From Ophiocordyceps camponoti-saundersi (nom. inval.) (lineage: Eukaryota; Ascomycota; Sordariomycetes; Hypocreales; Ophiocordycipitaceae), in NCBI GenBank assembly GCA_003339415.1, contig PDHQ01000004.1, positions 184,207 through 248,206 of the forward strand: DNA of 64,000 bases, given 5' to 3'. Below, in pieces: positions 54,631 through 64,000 of this stretch; the first letter of the stretch is position 1, and each line of letters begins with the position of its first letter. Both the position numbers and the translations under genes were made by a program. The notes under the pieces were generated by a model. That model saw only the letters and a list, made by a program, of their open reading frames with translations, made no database searches and was not told the origin of the DNA.

Positions 54631-55977
54631 TTACCCTCCCATCTCCTCTCGAGGCGGCCCGTCTTTGGTCGTGTTCGCCGCTCCGGCCTCGGCGCCCGCC
54701 ACCATGTCACCATCATCCGCCGGCAACTCCCCAGCTTCGGCCTCTGCCTCGACCAGCTCCTCCATCCCCCCAACATCCGTCGGCCCGACCACCCCCTCCG
54801 GCGGCAGCGCCCAGGAAGGCAACGGGCTCGCGTAGGCCCACGTCCCGTCCGCGTCCTCGTATCGCCGGCTGTGCAGCCAGAGCGACAACTCGTGAGGCCC
54901 AGGGTCCGAGTAGAGCGGCGTCATGCAGACGGAGCACACCTCGCCCGTCAGCTTCTCCGCCCGCCGCTTCTCGTACTCGTCCACCATCTGGTCGTACCAC
55001 GCCACCGCCTCGGCCGCCTCGTCCTTGCCCATGCGCGAGAGCCTGCTGATGATGTCCTCGTCCGCCGTCTCCTCCCCGGACGCGTCCGCCCGGCCCAGCG
55101 ACCGGCCCCACACCCGCTCGTTGGCATAGATGGGGTCGTTCTGGATCGGGTGGCCCAGGAACTGAAGGTGGACTCGGATCTGGTGCGTCCGCCCCGTCAC
55201 CGGCATGCAGCGCACGATGGAGTAGCCGCGTCGGCACCCCGGCCGCGGCTCGTAATAGGCAAGCCGCCGGAAGACGGTACGCGCCGTCTTGCCGTTGGCC
55301 CTGACCCGGTTGAGCCCCAGCTTGGGCGATATCTGCAAGATGGGCTGGTCGCAGACGACGTCACCGGCCGGGAACTCGCCGACGACGCGGGCGACGTACT
55401 CCTTGCGCACCGTCCGCTGCTTAATCTTGCGCGTCATGGCTTCGGCCGCCGCGACGTTCTTGGCGACGAACATGACGCCGCTCGTCAGACGGTCCAGCCG
55501 ATTGCACGGGTGGGGCATGAAGCCGTCCGGTCGCTCGGCCCTCATGATCTCGATGACCGAGTTGAACTTGTAGCGCCCGGCCGGATGCACCGGCACGCCC
55601 GACGGCTTGTTGATGACGATGATGTCGTCATCCTCGTGCAAGACGCCAATCGGCTCGGCCGTCACCGGCGGTTCGTGTCGGTGCAGCGTATGCGATACTA
55701 GATCGCCGTTGCGCAGCACGTACTCGGGCCCGACCCGTTTGCCGTTGATCAGCACGTCTCCGGCCTCCATCGACTCGCGATAGTAATCCAGACTACGGTC
55801 GCGGAACTCGGACTCGAAGACTTGGATGAGTTGTCGTCCGCGCCATCTCTCCTTGCAGTAGGTGTTGTAGGTCCAGTGGTAAGGCTGCACGCGCCGCAGG
55901 CCATCGTCGATGAAGGTCGGCGGCGGCCATACCTGCTGCACGGGAGTAACCGTCGCCAATCGTCTCGCCTGTGACAT
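54631..55977 (-). CDS. RluA-family RNA pseudouridine synthase (Rib2/Pus8-9 type)
   Basis: Converts uridine to pseudouridine in RNA, most likely tRNA (position 32 in the yeast Pus8/Pus9 relatives). Single exon, 448 residues from ATG 55977. The first half has WTYNTYCKERWRGRQL and the S4-like block GDVLINGKRVGPEYVLRNGDLVSH. The catalytic motif HPCNRLDRLTSGVMF carries the Asp; PVTGRTHQIRVHLQ and GHPIQNDPIYAN complete the fold. A Cys-x2-Cys (EVCSVCMTPL) and an acidic Glu/Ala-rich tail follow. Start choice: the frame opens to 56262, but that overlaps exon 1 of the divergent thioesterase. The Met at 55977 precedes the first conserved block; a Met at 56073 would add an Arg-rich, possibly mitochondrial, leader. 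Confidence 0.9.
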   Translation of the reverse strand: MSQARRLATVTPVQQVWPPPTFIDDGLRRVQPYHWTYNTYCKERWRGRQLIQVFESEFRDRSLDYYRESMEAGDVLINGKRVGPEYVLRNGDLVSHTLHRHEPPVTAEPIGVLHEDDDIIVINKPSGVPVHPAGRYKFNSVIEIMRAERPDGFMPHPCNRLDRLTSGVMFVAKNVAAAEAMTRKIKQRTVRKEYVARVVGEFPAGDVVCDQPILQISPKLGLNRVRANGKTARTVFRRLAYYEPRPGCRRGYSIVRCMPVTGRTHQIRVHLQFLGHPIQNDPIYANERVWGRSLGRADASGEETADEDIISRLSRMGKDEAAEAVAWYDQMVDEYEKRRAEKLTGEVCSVCMTPLYSDPGPHELSLWLHSRRYEDADGTWAYASPLPSWALPPEGVVGPTDVGGMEELVEAEAEAGELPADDGDMVAGAEAGAANTTKDGPPREEMGG

Positions 55978-56245
55978 GGCTGCTCGAGGTGAGATTCGTG
56001 AGCCGGCAAGCATCCGGCCGTAATGGCGCTTGCCAATGGCTCGCAAAGCACCGTAGAGATAAAAGAAGAGCATGAGAGAAAATAGGCGGTCTATGCCGGC
56101 ACAATTCAATCCCCTGACCACGTGACGACGATGTCGCTTCGGTCCGTGCCTCGGTCCGTGCCTCGGTCCCGAAGCCGGTTCCGGGAGCCGGTCCGTGCTC
56201 GAAGCCGATCCCCAACTTCGCCAGTCCTTTTGCTGCGTTCCAGCC
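55978..56245. promoter_or_regulatory. shared divergent promoter region
   Basis: 268 bp separate the chosen start of the pseudouridine synthase (minus) from the ATG of the thioesterase (plus). Both promoters must lie here. It contains direct repeats of the type CTCGGTCCGTGC near 56140-56170; no specific element is assigned. Confidence 0.45.
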
Positions 56246-56868
56246 ATGTCCGCGCCGGCCAATCGCCGGGCTCGTCGCCGCGACGACTACCCCTACATAC
56301 TAGACTACCGCACACGCTGGTATAGACAGACTTGCCCCCCCCCCCTTCACATCCGCTACCTAGGTATCCAGAAAGGGAGCAACGCGGAAAGCTGACTGGA
56401 AGAATAGGAACGACAACGACATGTATGATCACGTCAACAATTCCGTCTACAACTTCCTGTCCGTCCCCCCTTCATCCCCCATAAGATCTGCCCCTATATC
56501 CCCCTTATACCTAAACCGTATCCCCCAGCTTCGACTCCGTCGTCAACGTCTACCTCGCCGACCACTGCGGCATCCACCCTCCCAACTCCCCCCAGCACCC
56601 TCTCGTCGCCCACACCAGCACCGACTTCTTCCGCTCCATAGCCTACCCCGCCGTCGCCGAGGTAGGCCTGCGCGTAGCTCGCCTCGGCCGGTCCAGCGTC
56701 ACGTACGAACTGGCCTTGTTCGAGCGCGGCTTCGAGCCCGTCTGCGCCGTATGCGACTTCGTTCATGTCTTTGTCAACCGCGTCGATGGAAGGCCTGGCT
56801 CCGAAGGCATGAGGCCCGATCTGCGTGCCGGACTCGAGCGTATCCTCCGTCCTGCCAGCAAGATCTGA
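56246..56868 (+). CDS. hotdog-fold thioesterase (4HBT type)
   Basis: Small acyl-CoA thioesterase-like protein. Exons 56246-56319, 56408-56458 and 56529-56868; introns 88 and 70 bp, the first with a CTGAC branch-like site before its AG. Product 154 residues. The junctions create RTRWNDNDMYDHVNNSVYNF, the typical D-x-D-x-x-x-HVNN hotdog motif with the active-site Asp, then LFDSVVNVYLADHCG and LGRSSVTYELALFERG. It ends in the strand FVHVFVNR and a helix GLERIL. The length is complete for the family. Exons 1 and 2 are too short to be seen as open frames, so the gene is easy to miss. The acyl substrate is unknown. Confidence 0.88.
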
Positions 56869-58043
56869 TGAGAACTCCTTCTTTGGGCTTCTTTATCTTC
56901 ATCTCGTCTGAAAGAAACTCGCGGTGAAAGAATTGAACAGTCAGATTGCTCGTTTTTCTCGTCATTCAATAACCTCTCACCTATCCTCAACCCAGACATA
57001 CATACCTACATGCTACCTACCCACATACCCCATTCATTTACCGCTCTCCCGCCTGCTCCTCGAACCGATACAGCTGCTCAACACACATCCTCACAGCCGC
57101 CGTCCTAACCCCCCTTCGCCTCCTCGCCGCCAATAAAAGCACCACCGTCATCGTCGTAGTCGTCGTCGTGTCACCCTTTGATCGGAAGGGGAGCGTCGCT
57201 CTCCGCTTGCCTCGTCCCATTGCCGTGGCCATTGGCGTCTTGTTTTTCTTTGGTTTGTTTCGTCTTCGCTATTCGTCCTCGTGATAACTTCTCTGTTCGA
57301 ATCCGTCTTGTTACCTCTTCTTCTTCTTCTTCTTAATGGCTGAGTTGTTCTGGCTTTGTCGTCCCCTTTCGTAACTCGTCTCTCCTCGATGCTCAATTCA
57401 GATGCAGTTTCTTGAGATAGAAATGGGGGAATCAGAAATTTCCCAACATGACGCAGTGAGAGAGTCTCGATCAGCGCTAAGAACCTACCAAGCAGCAAAA
57501 GGAACTGACGAGACAAACCAAGCCTGGAATAAGACGCTTGTTTCTTCTTAATCGAGCGAAACAGCAACGACAACATACATCAGAGTCATACACACAGACT
57601 CAAGACACAGACACACGCATACATACACGCACATACACATATATATATACCCCATATACGGAGTATGCGACGACACTTTGCAACTCGCCCCCCTCAATCA
57701 ACCGGCTTCTGCCGTCCAATGCCCTGTCCCGCTCGCCCTCCACGCCTTGAACAGCTCACCCACAGGCCTGGTCCGCCGCGCCCAATCCTATCTGGCCGGA
57801 CAACGTGGCACTGCATGCGCCTCCCACGCCATGACGGCCGTCTGAAATCCTCACGGAGGCAAGGCTCCCCCTCAGCTTGCCGCCGCTCTGGTCCGCCTGG
57901 AATCCCGTCATCACCTGTAGTTCGAATGCGGTGTGACCAATTCGTCTTCCTTCCCCTTGCCCTCGTCCTCCCCTCTCTCCTTTCCCCCCCCTCTTCTCTC
58001 CCCCCCCTCTCTCCCTTCTTTAGCCGTCACCTCAGTCGTCACC
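56869..58043. other. intergenic
   Basis: 1.2 kb with CATACATAC/TACCTACC words near 56995-57040, TATATATAT near 57640 and CT-rich DNA near the 3' end of the Zn2Cys6 gene. Minus-strand frames at 57038-57232 and 57148-57576 are Arg-rich and unsupported. Confidence 0.55.
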
Positions 58044-60358
58044 TCAGTCGCCAGCCTCGGCCTCTTCCTCTTCCTCTTCCACCCCGGCCACCACCACCTC
58101 CGGAATCGCATCCTTAAAGGCGAAGCCGTATCTCTCGACAATCTTCTCGCCGCCAAACACCGCACTCATGTCCCCGTTACTGCCCGGTGACATGCTGACG
58201 CCCCCTCGGAGCCAGCGCTGAAGCTTCAGGGCCGCCGACGCCATGTCCGTCGCCACGTGCCAGTTCTCTGTGCCGACGTACATAAAGGCCGTCACCAGTA
58301 TCGTCTTGGACATGCGCCCATGAACCGACTGATGAGAGCTGGCCACGATGCCAATCATCATCCAGGTAAAGATGCCGCCGAGCACCGACCACCGATCCAG
58401 TCCCGCCGTCCAAGCGCAGCCCCAGATCTCGGCGAACTCTTCCTCGCTGCATACCATGCTGGTCGGCAACCGACGCACGATGGCTTTGCTGTAGATCAGA
58501 GCCGACTTGCGGATGCAGCGGTGAACGAGGTCCGGCGCGAACATGGTGCTGGGGACCCGGCTTTCCGTCTCGCTAGTGCCGGCTTTTCGAGGCCCCCATG
58601 TATCGTCTCCCTCTCGCTTCCTCTTCATGCCCATGGTCGCGTTGCACGGACTGGTGGCACTCTCGGCATTCGGCAGACTCATCGCCACGTCCTCGGGCGC
58701 GAGGCTCACAGAAGACAGGACGCTAATGGCCAGTGAATACAGGCTCGCAGGGTAGTCTTCGGACGAGTCCTCCGGCAGCTCCACGACGGCCTTGATCAGG
58801 CTTCGCAAGTCGTCCAAAATCTGTGCCGTGTGAGGATTGAGCTGCAAAGGGGTGGCAGCGGGACTGCGGAAAGGGGGGCTGTCGAAGAGCAGAGGCGAGT
58901 TGAAGTTGACCTTGAGCGGGTCTCGGACCGGGTCGTAAAACTCGAAGCCCGGCTCCCCAAACAGCTGAGGCTCGGTCTCGTGGGCGAGGGCGATGGAAAA
59001 ATCGTCACTGCGCGCCAGGTCAGCACCGGCATTGGGGGAGGGGTAACCTAGTCATGGCTCAACGTACATCAGGGCCACCTTGCTGGTGTAGCCTTCCATA
59101 CCGAGGTTCTGCATGCTGCCCCTTATCTGAATCATTCTCTTGAAGCCGGCCATGTGAGCATGGAGTTCCTCCGTGCTGCCCCAGTACCACGAGGTCAGGA
59201 TCGAGTGGGCCACTGCCAGCATCGCCGAGTCGTCGGTACACATGTCTGGGTTGGCAAGGTGCTCGTTGAGCATGCGCATGACTGTCTGGCGATGAAGCAA
59301 GAGCATCGTCTTGGGGATCCGCCCCGTCTCGTTGAGGAAACTGGCCGTGGCGCAAAGGACGACGTGAAGGACGAGGGGGTCTTGGATGGAGACGGCAACC
59401 CAGTTCTTCATGAAGCGGTTGTTAGGACGCGGAGTTCCGTCGAGGGAGGCCTTGAATCGGCTCATGAGCTGAAGGTCTGAGCAGGTCAGTTCAGTTCACC
59501 GAGGCGCGAAAAAGAAATCGCGGCGCTTACGAGTGCGGACGAGCTCCTTGTTCATTTGCGTGTGCGCCATCGGAAGGTAGCGGACCTCGTCGTCGAACCT
59601 TGATATGGATGCGCTCGGCGAGCTGACATGCTGAGATGCGCGGAGTAGATGGGCGCCGTCGATGTGCCACTCGTCTTTGACGATGCTGTTGGTGACCTTG
59701 AGGCGGGTCTTGAGTATGTATTGCAGGAGCTCAATGATGTCGTGGCCGGTAAAGACGCCCGTCTTGTCTCGGAAATGCAGGCGCAGCTGTTGCTCGACGT
59801 CCGGAACCTGGCCTTGCATGTGAAAATAACGGTTCAGGCCTCGGTTCGACGGCGGGATAGTGGGCGAAGTGAGGCCAAGGGTAGCGGGGGAGCCTTCAGG
59901 GGAGCTTTCCACGTCTGCGCGATCCTCGACCTGCAAGAGCGCATCGTAGACGACGTCCATGTCGAGATGAGAATAAGGGCCGCTCGCCTGAGACTCCGAC
60001 TTGCCAGGCTCGGGCGGCGGCACAGGGGCAGGTCTACAAGAAAAAGAGGGTTCAGGGTCCGAGACGGCATGAGAAGAGTCGAGGAGAGATGATCAAGATA
60101 CCTCTTAGGCTTATCGATGCCATACTCGCACGCCGGCTGAGGAAAGCGACGAGCACAGTTCGTACAGGGCTGAGTGAGAGAGCACTACAACGATGTATTA
60201 GCGATGTGGAGAGCAGACAAGAGGGATGACTCAACCCTTTGCTTCCTCCTCCGGCACTCCTTGCAAGCCGTAGGGTATCGCGTCTTGAAGACGAGACCCG
60301 GTGAGAGCGACGTCCGCGGTCGCGGCCGGGGCCTGGGGGCCTGTAGGCTGTCGGACAT
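58044..60358 (-). CDS. Zn2Cys6 fungal transcription factor
   Basis: Binuclear zinc cluster regulator. Five exons on the minus strand: 60358-60236, 60184-60102, 60033-59531, 59476-59068 and 59007-58044; introns of 51, 68, 54 and 60 bp. Product 693 residues. The cluster spans the first intron: ACKECRRRKQR joined to CSLTQPCTNCARRFPQPACEY gives the canonical spacing C-x2-C-x6-C-x5-C-x2-C-x8-C. The middle domain (RTHLQLMSRFKASLDG, then LVLHVVLCATASFLNETGR and LHRQTVMRMLNEHL) is of the Fungal_trans_2 type. The C terminus is acidic (EEEEEEAEAGD), as in activators. An in-frame Met four codons upstream at 60370 is an alternative start. The neighbouring patatin-like gene is on the same strand 1.2 kb away; no target is known. 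Confidence 0.92.
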
Positions 60359-61562
60359 GACCTGGAGCATAGCGCAGCGCAGCAGTCTCGAGGAAGAAAG
60401 GAGAAGAGAACGACGATGACGATGACGGCTGGGGGCCGGATTTCAAGCGACCATCAACCGTCTCCGCTCTTGTCTCTCTATCTTCCTCTCTCTTCTTTGT
60501 CTCTTTCTTTCTCTCCCCTCCCCTGACTCTCTGTCTCTATTTCTTCTCCTCTCAGTGGCAACGATGATGACGATAACGACGACGTCGATATCGATGAAGC
60601 ACTCGTAGGGCTGGATGATGGCTTCAGTATGCGCGTCAGGGATTAAAGGCGGATGAATGGTCAAGTATCCGTACAGAAGAGGGGGTGGGAGAAGGACGGG
60701 TGGTGGTGGTTGAACGATTCGAGCCCTGGAGGGTGTGCGGGGTGAAGGCGCACGGTACGTTTGTCCCTGTGCCTGCGCAACCAACACAGTACCCGCTTGG
60801 TGAAGATGGACCGTGTTGTCGTTGCACGGTGCGTATACCAAGGTGACGTTAGCCCTCGTCGTCCTTGAACGACTGCGAGAGAAAGTTGGTGGCTGGAAGG
60901 CACATGCATACCATACCTGTACGTATCTCAAAGCATGCTCTTCTCCTCAACTGGGTATTCTCATATGCCATGCATGGACGCATGGCGTATGCACAAGTCT
61001 CCCTACCTAGGAACGCGGCTAAAACCGTTGCCGGCCGTCGATCACCCGCTGTCTTCACGGCTAAAAAGGGACCCGCTTTCCTCTCCGGGCAACTTCTTCC
61101 CGCTCCGCTCCGCTCCGCTCCGCCACCCGGTTCATCAACCGGCAGCACACCTTAAGCTTCACATGCACTGGCGAACTGGTTGTGCGGTAGCGCCTCGGCA
61201 CATGACACTGCCGACCTACAATCTACCAGCCTGAGAATACACTTGGTCCGTTCGCGACGGACTGCACTGATATTATTGCCACCACGTTGGTTCGACAACG
61301 AGGTGACGCCAGCCAAATCGCTCAACAACACGCTCAGGAAATGCCGCCCATCGCTGACGTCAGCGGTAAGTAAAAGAGACTTTCCGTTATCTGGCCGCTG
61401 TCCCTCGCCCTGCTACTCCAAATCCTTGTATCACCAACCCCTTCCCCTCCTTTCCTCTTTCATTCCAAGTGGTATCGGTAGTAGAAGCCTGTAAAACCAG
61501 CCACGTGCCCTCAAACGCCTCGTCTTGTAGAATCACAAGGACTAGACAGGTGAATTGGAAAA
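60359..61562. other. intergenic
   Basis: 1.2 kb upstream of the Zn2Cys6 gene. It has CT-rich leader-like DNA (60445-60545), a GAT/GAC-rich stretch (60560-60600) and four CCGCT units near 61100-61125. No supported gene or RNA; Pro/Arg-rich frames here match nothing. Confidence 0.55.
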
Positions 61563-63425
61563 TCACGGAACAGGTCCGCATCCAACACCGCGGTATCCCG
61601 GCTTCCGCGCCATGTTGACCGGCGGTGGAGGCTCGTCATCCAAAGGGTACGGGGGCGTTGGTACCCTTGGCGGGCGCGGCGGCGGCAACGGTCTCTGCTG
61701 CGGCTGTCGGCGCTGGCTGCCCGGAAGAGGCGTCTTAGGCGGCAGGGGCGGTGGCGTAATGGCCGGCGGCGGCGCGGGCTGCTGAGGCAGCGGTCTCGGG
61801 TGCTCGTCCGGCCCCATGACGGCAATCTTGTCGCCCGTCGTCGCCAGCCGGTACTGAGCCGGCGTCGGCGCAGATACCAGGAGCCTGTCGGAACCTGAAT
61901 CGAACGAAGAACGGCTCTCCGGGCTGTGAGGCGGCGCAGGGAACGTCGTCGGCACGTCTCCCATCAGCTCCACCGCCATGGGCAAGTCTATGTCGTTGGA
62001 CTTGACGGGCTCCGGCATTCCCCTCGCCGCCCGGTCCCAGCGTGCCTTGGCTCTGAGGATCTTAGCCAACTTGGTCGAGATGCCGTGAATCATGCGTTGC
62101 TCCTTGTCGCGGGCCATGTAGCGCCGCGTGCCGGTGCTAATGTCGCCCAGACGATGCCACTCGTTCATACCAAATTCACCCACCCCCATTTCGACGTTGA
62201 GTCGGTAGTAGTTTTCCCGGTTAACGCCCCGTTTGGACAGGTGTTCCTGTTGCATGTATTCGTGTATGTCCTCGCATCCCTCGATCTTCAGGATCAACTT
62301 CTTGCGTGCTTCGGCAAAATCGCCGAGAAGTCCGTCATACCAGGAGTGCTGGTTGGCGTCACTGCTTTTGGGCCTCTTTCCGGTGCCGACACTGACGAAG
62401 ACGCCGATCTCGCGCCCCGGCCACTCGTTGACGACAGCCTCGTCCAGCGCTTCCGGCGCCGGATTAAAGGTGCCCACTCCGTCATCGTGAAACCACGACT
62501 GGCCGATTTGAACGGGCTTGAAGGCGAGGCCGACGGCACACGTGGCCCGGCCGGCTTGCCATATCTTGCAGTCGAATTCAGGTGGTGGCTCGCGTCGAGA
62601 GTCGTACGATCGCAACATGACGGGCGGTGAGTCGGCAGGTGATTCCTTGTAAATTGCCGTAACGGCGCTGCTGGCGCGGTGAGTTTGAGGCGTCGCACGC
62701 ATGTAAATGGGGCGCACTCACGTCTTGGTCCTGTTTTCGCGAGCGTCGTACAATCGAGCATTGGCGTTGCCAAGTCTGGAATTGAATGGCATGGGCCGAA
62801 CAGCCGCCTGCGCGGTGGGACTGCGGGCGCTGAAGCTGACGGTGCTGGCGTTGCTCGGCTGCCGGCGGGGATGGTGAGACGCGGAATGAGCAGAATGGAG
62901 AGGGCTGAAAATCTGTGACCCGTTTTCGCAGTCGTCGTCGCCGCCATCGTTGCCTTCTTTGTCGAAGACAGTATGCTCACGGACACATTGCTTGATGGCG
63001 TCCTCCAGGCGACTGGCCTTGAAGAGGGTGGAGCGATAGGGGATGCCGGCGATGGTCTTGTCCGTCTCAAAGACCATGCGCGTCATCCGCACGTATAACT
63101 CCTTGCACGTCTCGAGGTCTAGGCGCAGACGGCCCAGCATGATGGCGATGAGCCCGCCGGTACCGGTGCCTACGATGAGGTCGAAGTGGTGACAGGGCTT
63201 GGGTATCTCATGACGGCGGGGAGCGCGGCCCTCGGTCTCGACAAAAGTGCGGTGCATGAGCTCTTGGACGATGATGAGCATAGAGTAGCCGCGCACACCT
63301 CCTCCATCTGCTCAGAGGTCAGCGGGGAACTGGGACGCAAGGAGCGGAGAGGTCAGCGTACCGAGAGAGAGCACCCGTAGCGGAGGACCCTTTGTGGTGT
63401 CCGTCCTCCGGATGCCGTGATCCAT
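61563..63425 (-). CDS. patatin-like protein with altered nucleophile motif
   Basis: Patatin-like phospholipase family. Exons 63425-63362, 63307-62722 and 62670-61563; the first intron (54 bp) splits the Asp of DGGGVRGYS. Product 585 residues. The oxyanion loop DGGGVRGYSML is intact, but the nucleophile elbow reads VGTGTGG at about 67-73: the usual GTSTG serine is Gly70. The second catalytic Asp region is WFHDDGVGTFNPAPEALDEA, without the usual DGG/DGA. Other family blocks are KELYVRMTRMVFETDK and VGLAFKPVQIG...VSVGTGKRP. The last 120 residues are a Pro-rich disordered tail with SH3-ligand-like PPLPPKTPLPG. A Ser/Ala-rich low-complexity stretch lies between the blocks. The intron 2 acceptor is GCCAGCAG, so one residue more or less is possible. 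Hydrolase activity is doubtful. Confidence 0.88.
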
Positions 63426-64000
63426 GGCGGCGCGGAGGGAGGACGGGGAAGATGAAGCCGGAGAGGCTCGTCGAGGAAGAGTTGAGTCGGTGGCGATGGA
63501 ACAGTGACTGGCATGGCTTGGAGTGGTAACGGGCCGAGGAGTCGGGGGGAAGGTTTGGAAAGGCGCTTTGTGTGGCGGGGGAAGCATCGAGGTACACAGC
63601 ACAGTGTTTGTGTGGCTGTACGGCTATGTTTCGGTAAGCGGAAAACACCGATCCAAGCCAATACTGTGCGCTAATATTCGTACTACAGCATGTGTTTTTT
63701 CTTACTGCTGCCTGGAGGTCACATGGAGCGTCACATCCAGGTAAGCAGGTAAGCATTCGCTCATCGCACGGTATTATCACGAAGCCGGGGTCCCTTGGGC
63801 TCGGCTGTTCGGAGATGTCGAGAAGGGCGAGCACTTGGCCAACTTTTACGAATGGGCGTGTGAATCCGCGCAGCGGCTTTTAAATAAACAGGAAGAGGGC
63901 TTTGAGGCTGTGCAAGAAGCTGATCAATTTACGAGCATCTGTACGGCAGATGTACTGTACATACGTCAAGTCATGATACTCGCATGCAGAGACCTCATGT
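63426..64000. other. upstream region at the window edge
   Basis: 575 bp upstream of the patatin-like start. The frame of exon 1 stays open to an in-frame ATG at 63602, so a longer N terminus cannot be excluded. Nothing else is visible up to the window end. Confidence 0.5.

Noticed and set aside
57038..57576. Two Arg-rich minus-strand frames
   Set aside because: Arg and Thr runs derive from CGT/GTC repeats and no family match was recognised.
1..64000. CRISPR arrays, bacterial operons or insertion sequences
   Set aside because: None seen; genes are eukaryotic with spliceosomal introns and no transposase-like frame was recognised.

Overview
The window is nuclear DNA of a filamentous ascomycete (Pezizomycotina). 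Evidence: short 50-200 bp introns with GTAAGT-type donors and CTAAC/CTGAC-type branch sites; GC-rich coding DNA in microsatellite-rich spacers; and fungal gene families including Mad2, Ubp14, Dbp3, Rft1, Fta4, a Zn2Cys6 regulator, a fungal rhodopsin-like protein and a berberine-bridge-like oxidase. Class Sordariomycetes, perhaps an insect-associated Hypocreales, is an inference from general similarity and from one protein that recalls the large enterotoxin-like proteins of such fungi. I support 23 intact protein genes, one gene broken by an in-frame stop, and one intron-containing tRNA-His. Exon borders were read from splice motifs, frame and family conservation; no transcript data were used.

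Layout. 1-2.2 kb: assembly edge and low-complexity DNA. 2.2-5.3 kb: secreted RNase T2 (+) and a cytochrome P450 (-). 6.3-8.7 kb: coiled-coil protein (-). 10.6-15.2 kb: Rieske/AIF-like reductase and Ubp14 deubiquitinase (both +). 15.6-22.7 kb: Mad2, a membrane protein with an LRAT/PPPDE-like His...Cys arrangement, a rhodopsin-like seven-helix protein and a short-chain dehydrogenase (all -). 23.8-24.8 kb: RNase H-like gene with a hexapeptide repeat and a TAG stop. 26.7-28.2 kb: aminoglycoside-phosphotransferase-like kinase. 28.5-31.6 kb: a 1025-residue secreted toxin-like protein (-). 33.2-37.0 kb: FAD oxidase, UbiA prenyltransferase and cupin, which look like a small metabolic cluster. 37.8 kb: tRNA-His. 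38.3-41.9 kb: Dbp3 (+) and Rft1 (-), convergent with overlapping stop codons. 42.4-44.3 kb: carotenoid cleavage dioxygenase. 46-49 kb: kinetochore Fta4 and a bZIP factor (-). 49.1-54.6 kb: gene-free low-complexity DNA with a 10-N gap inside poly-G/poly-C. 54.6-56.9 kb: RluA-type pseudouridine synthase and hotdog thioesterase, head to head. 58-60.4 kb: Zn2Cys6 regulator. 61.6-63.4 kb: patatin-like protein lacking the usual catalytic serine.

Most genes are housekeeping (RNA modification, ribosome assembly, N-glycosylation, spindle checkpoint, kinetochore, ubiquitin recycling). They are interleaved with accessory genes (P450, oxidase/prenyltransferase/cupin group, toxin-like protein, RNase T2, degenerate RNase H). 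The items most worth a second look are the toxin-like protein, the active-site-altered patatin and RNase H proteins, the His/Cys membrane protein, the oxidase-prenyltransferase-cupin group and its apparent GC-AG intron, and the nested stop codons of Dbp3 and Rft1.
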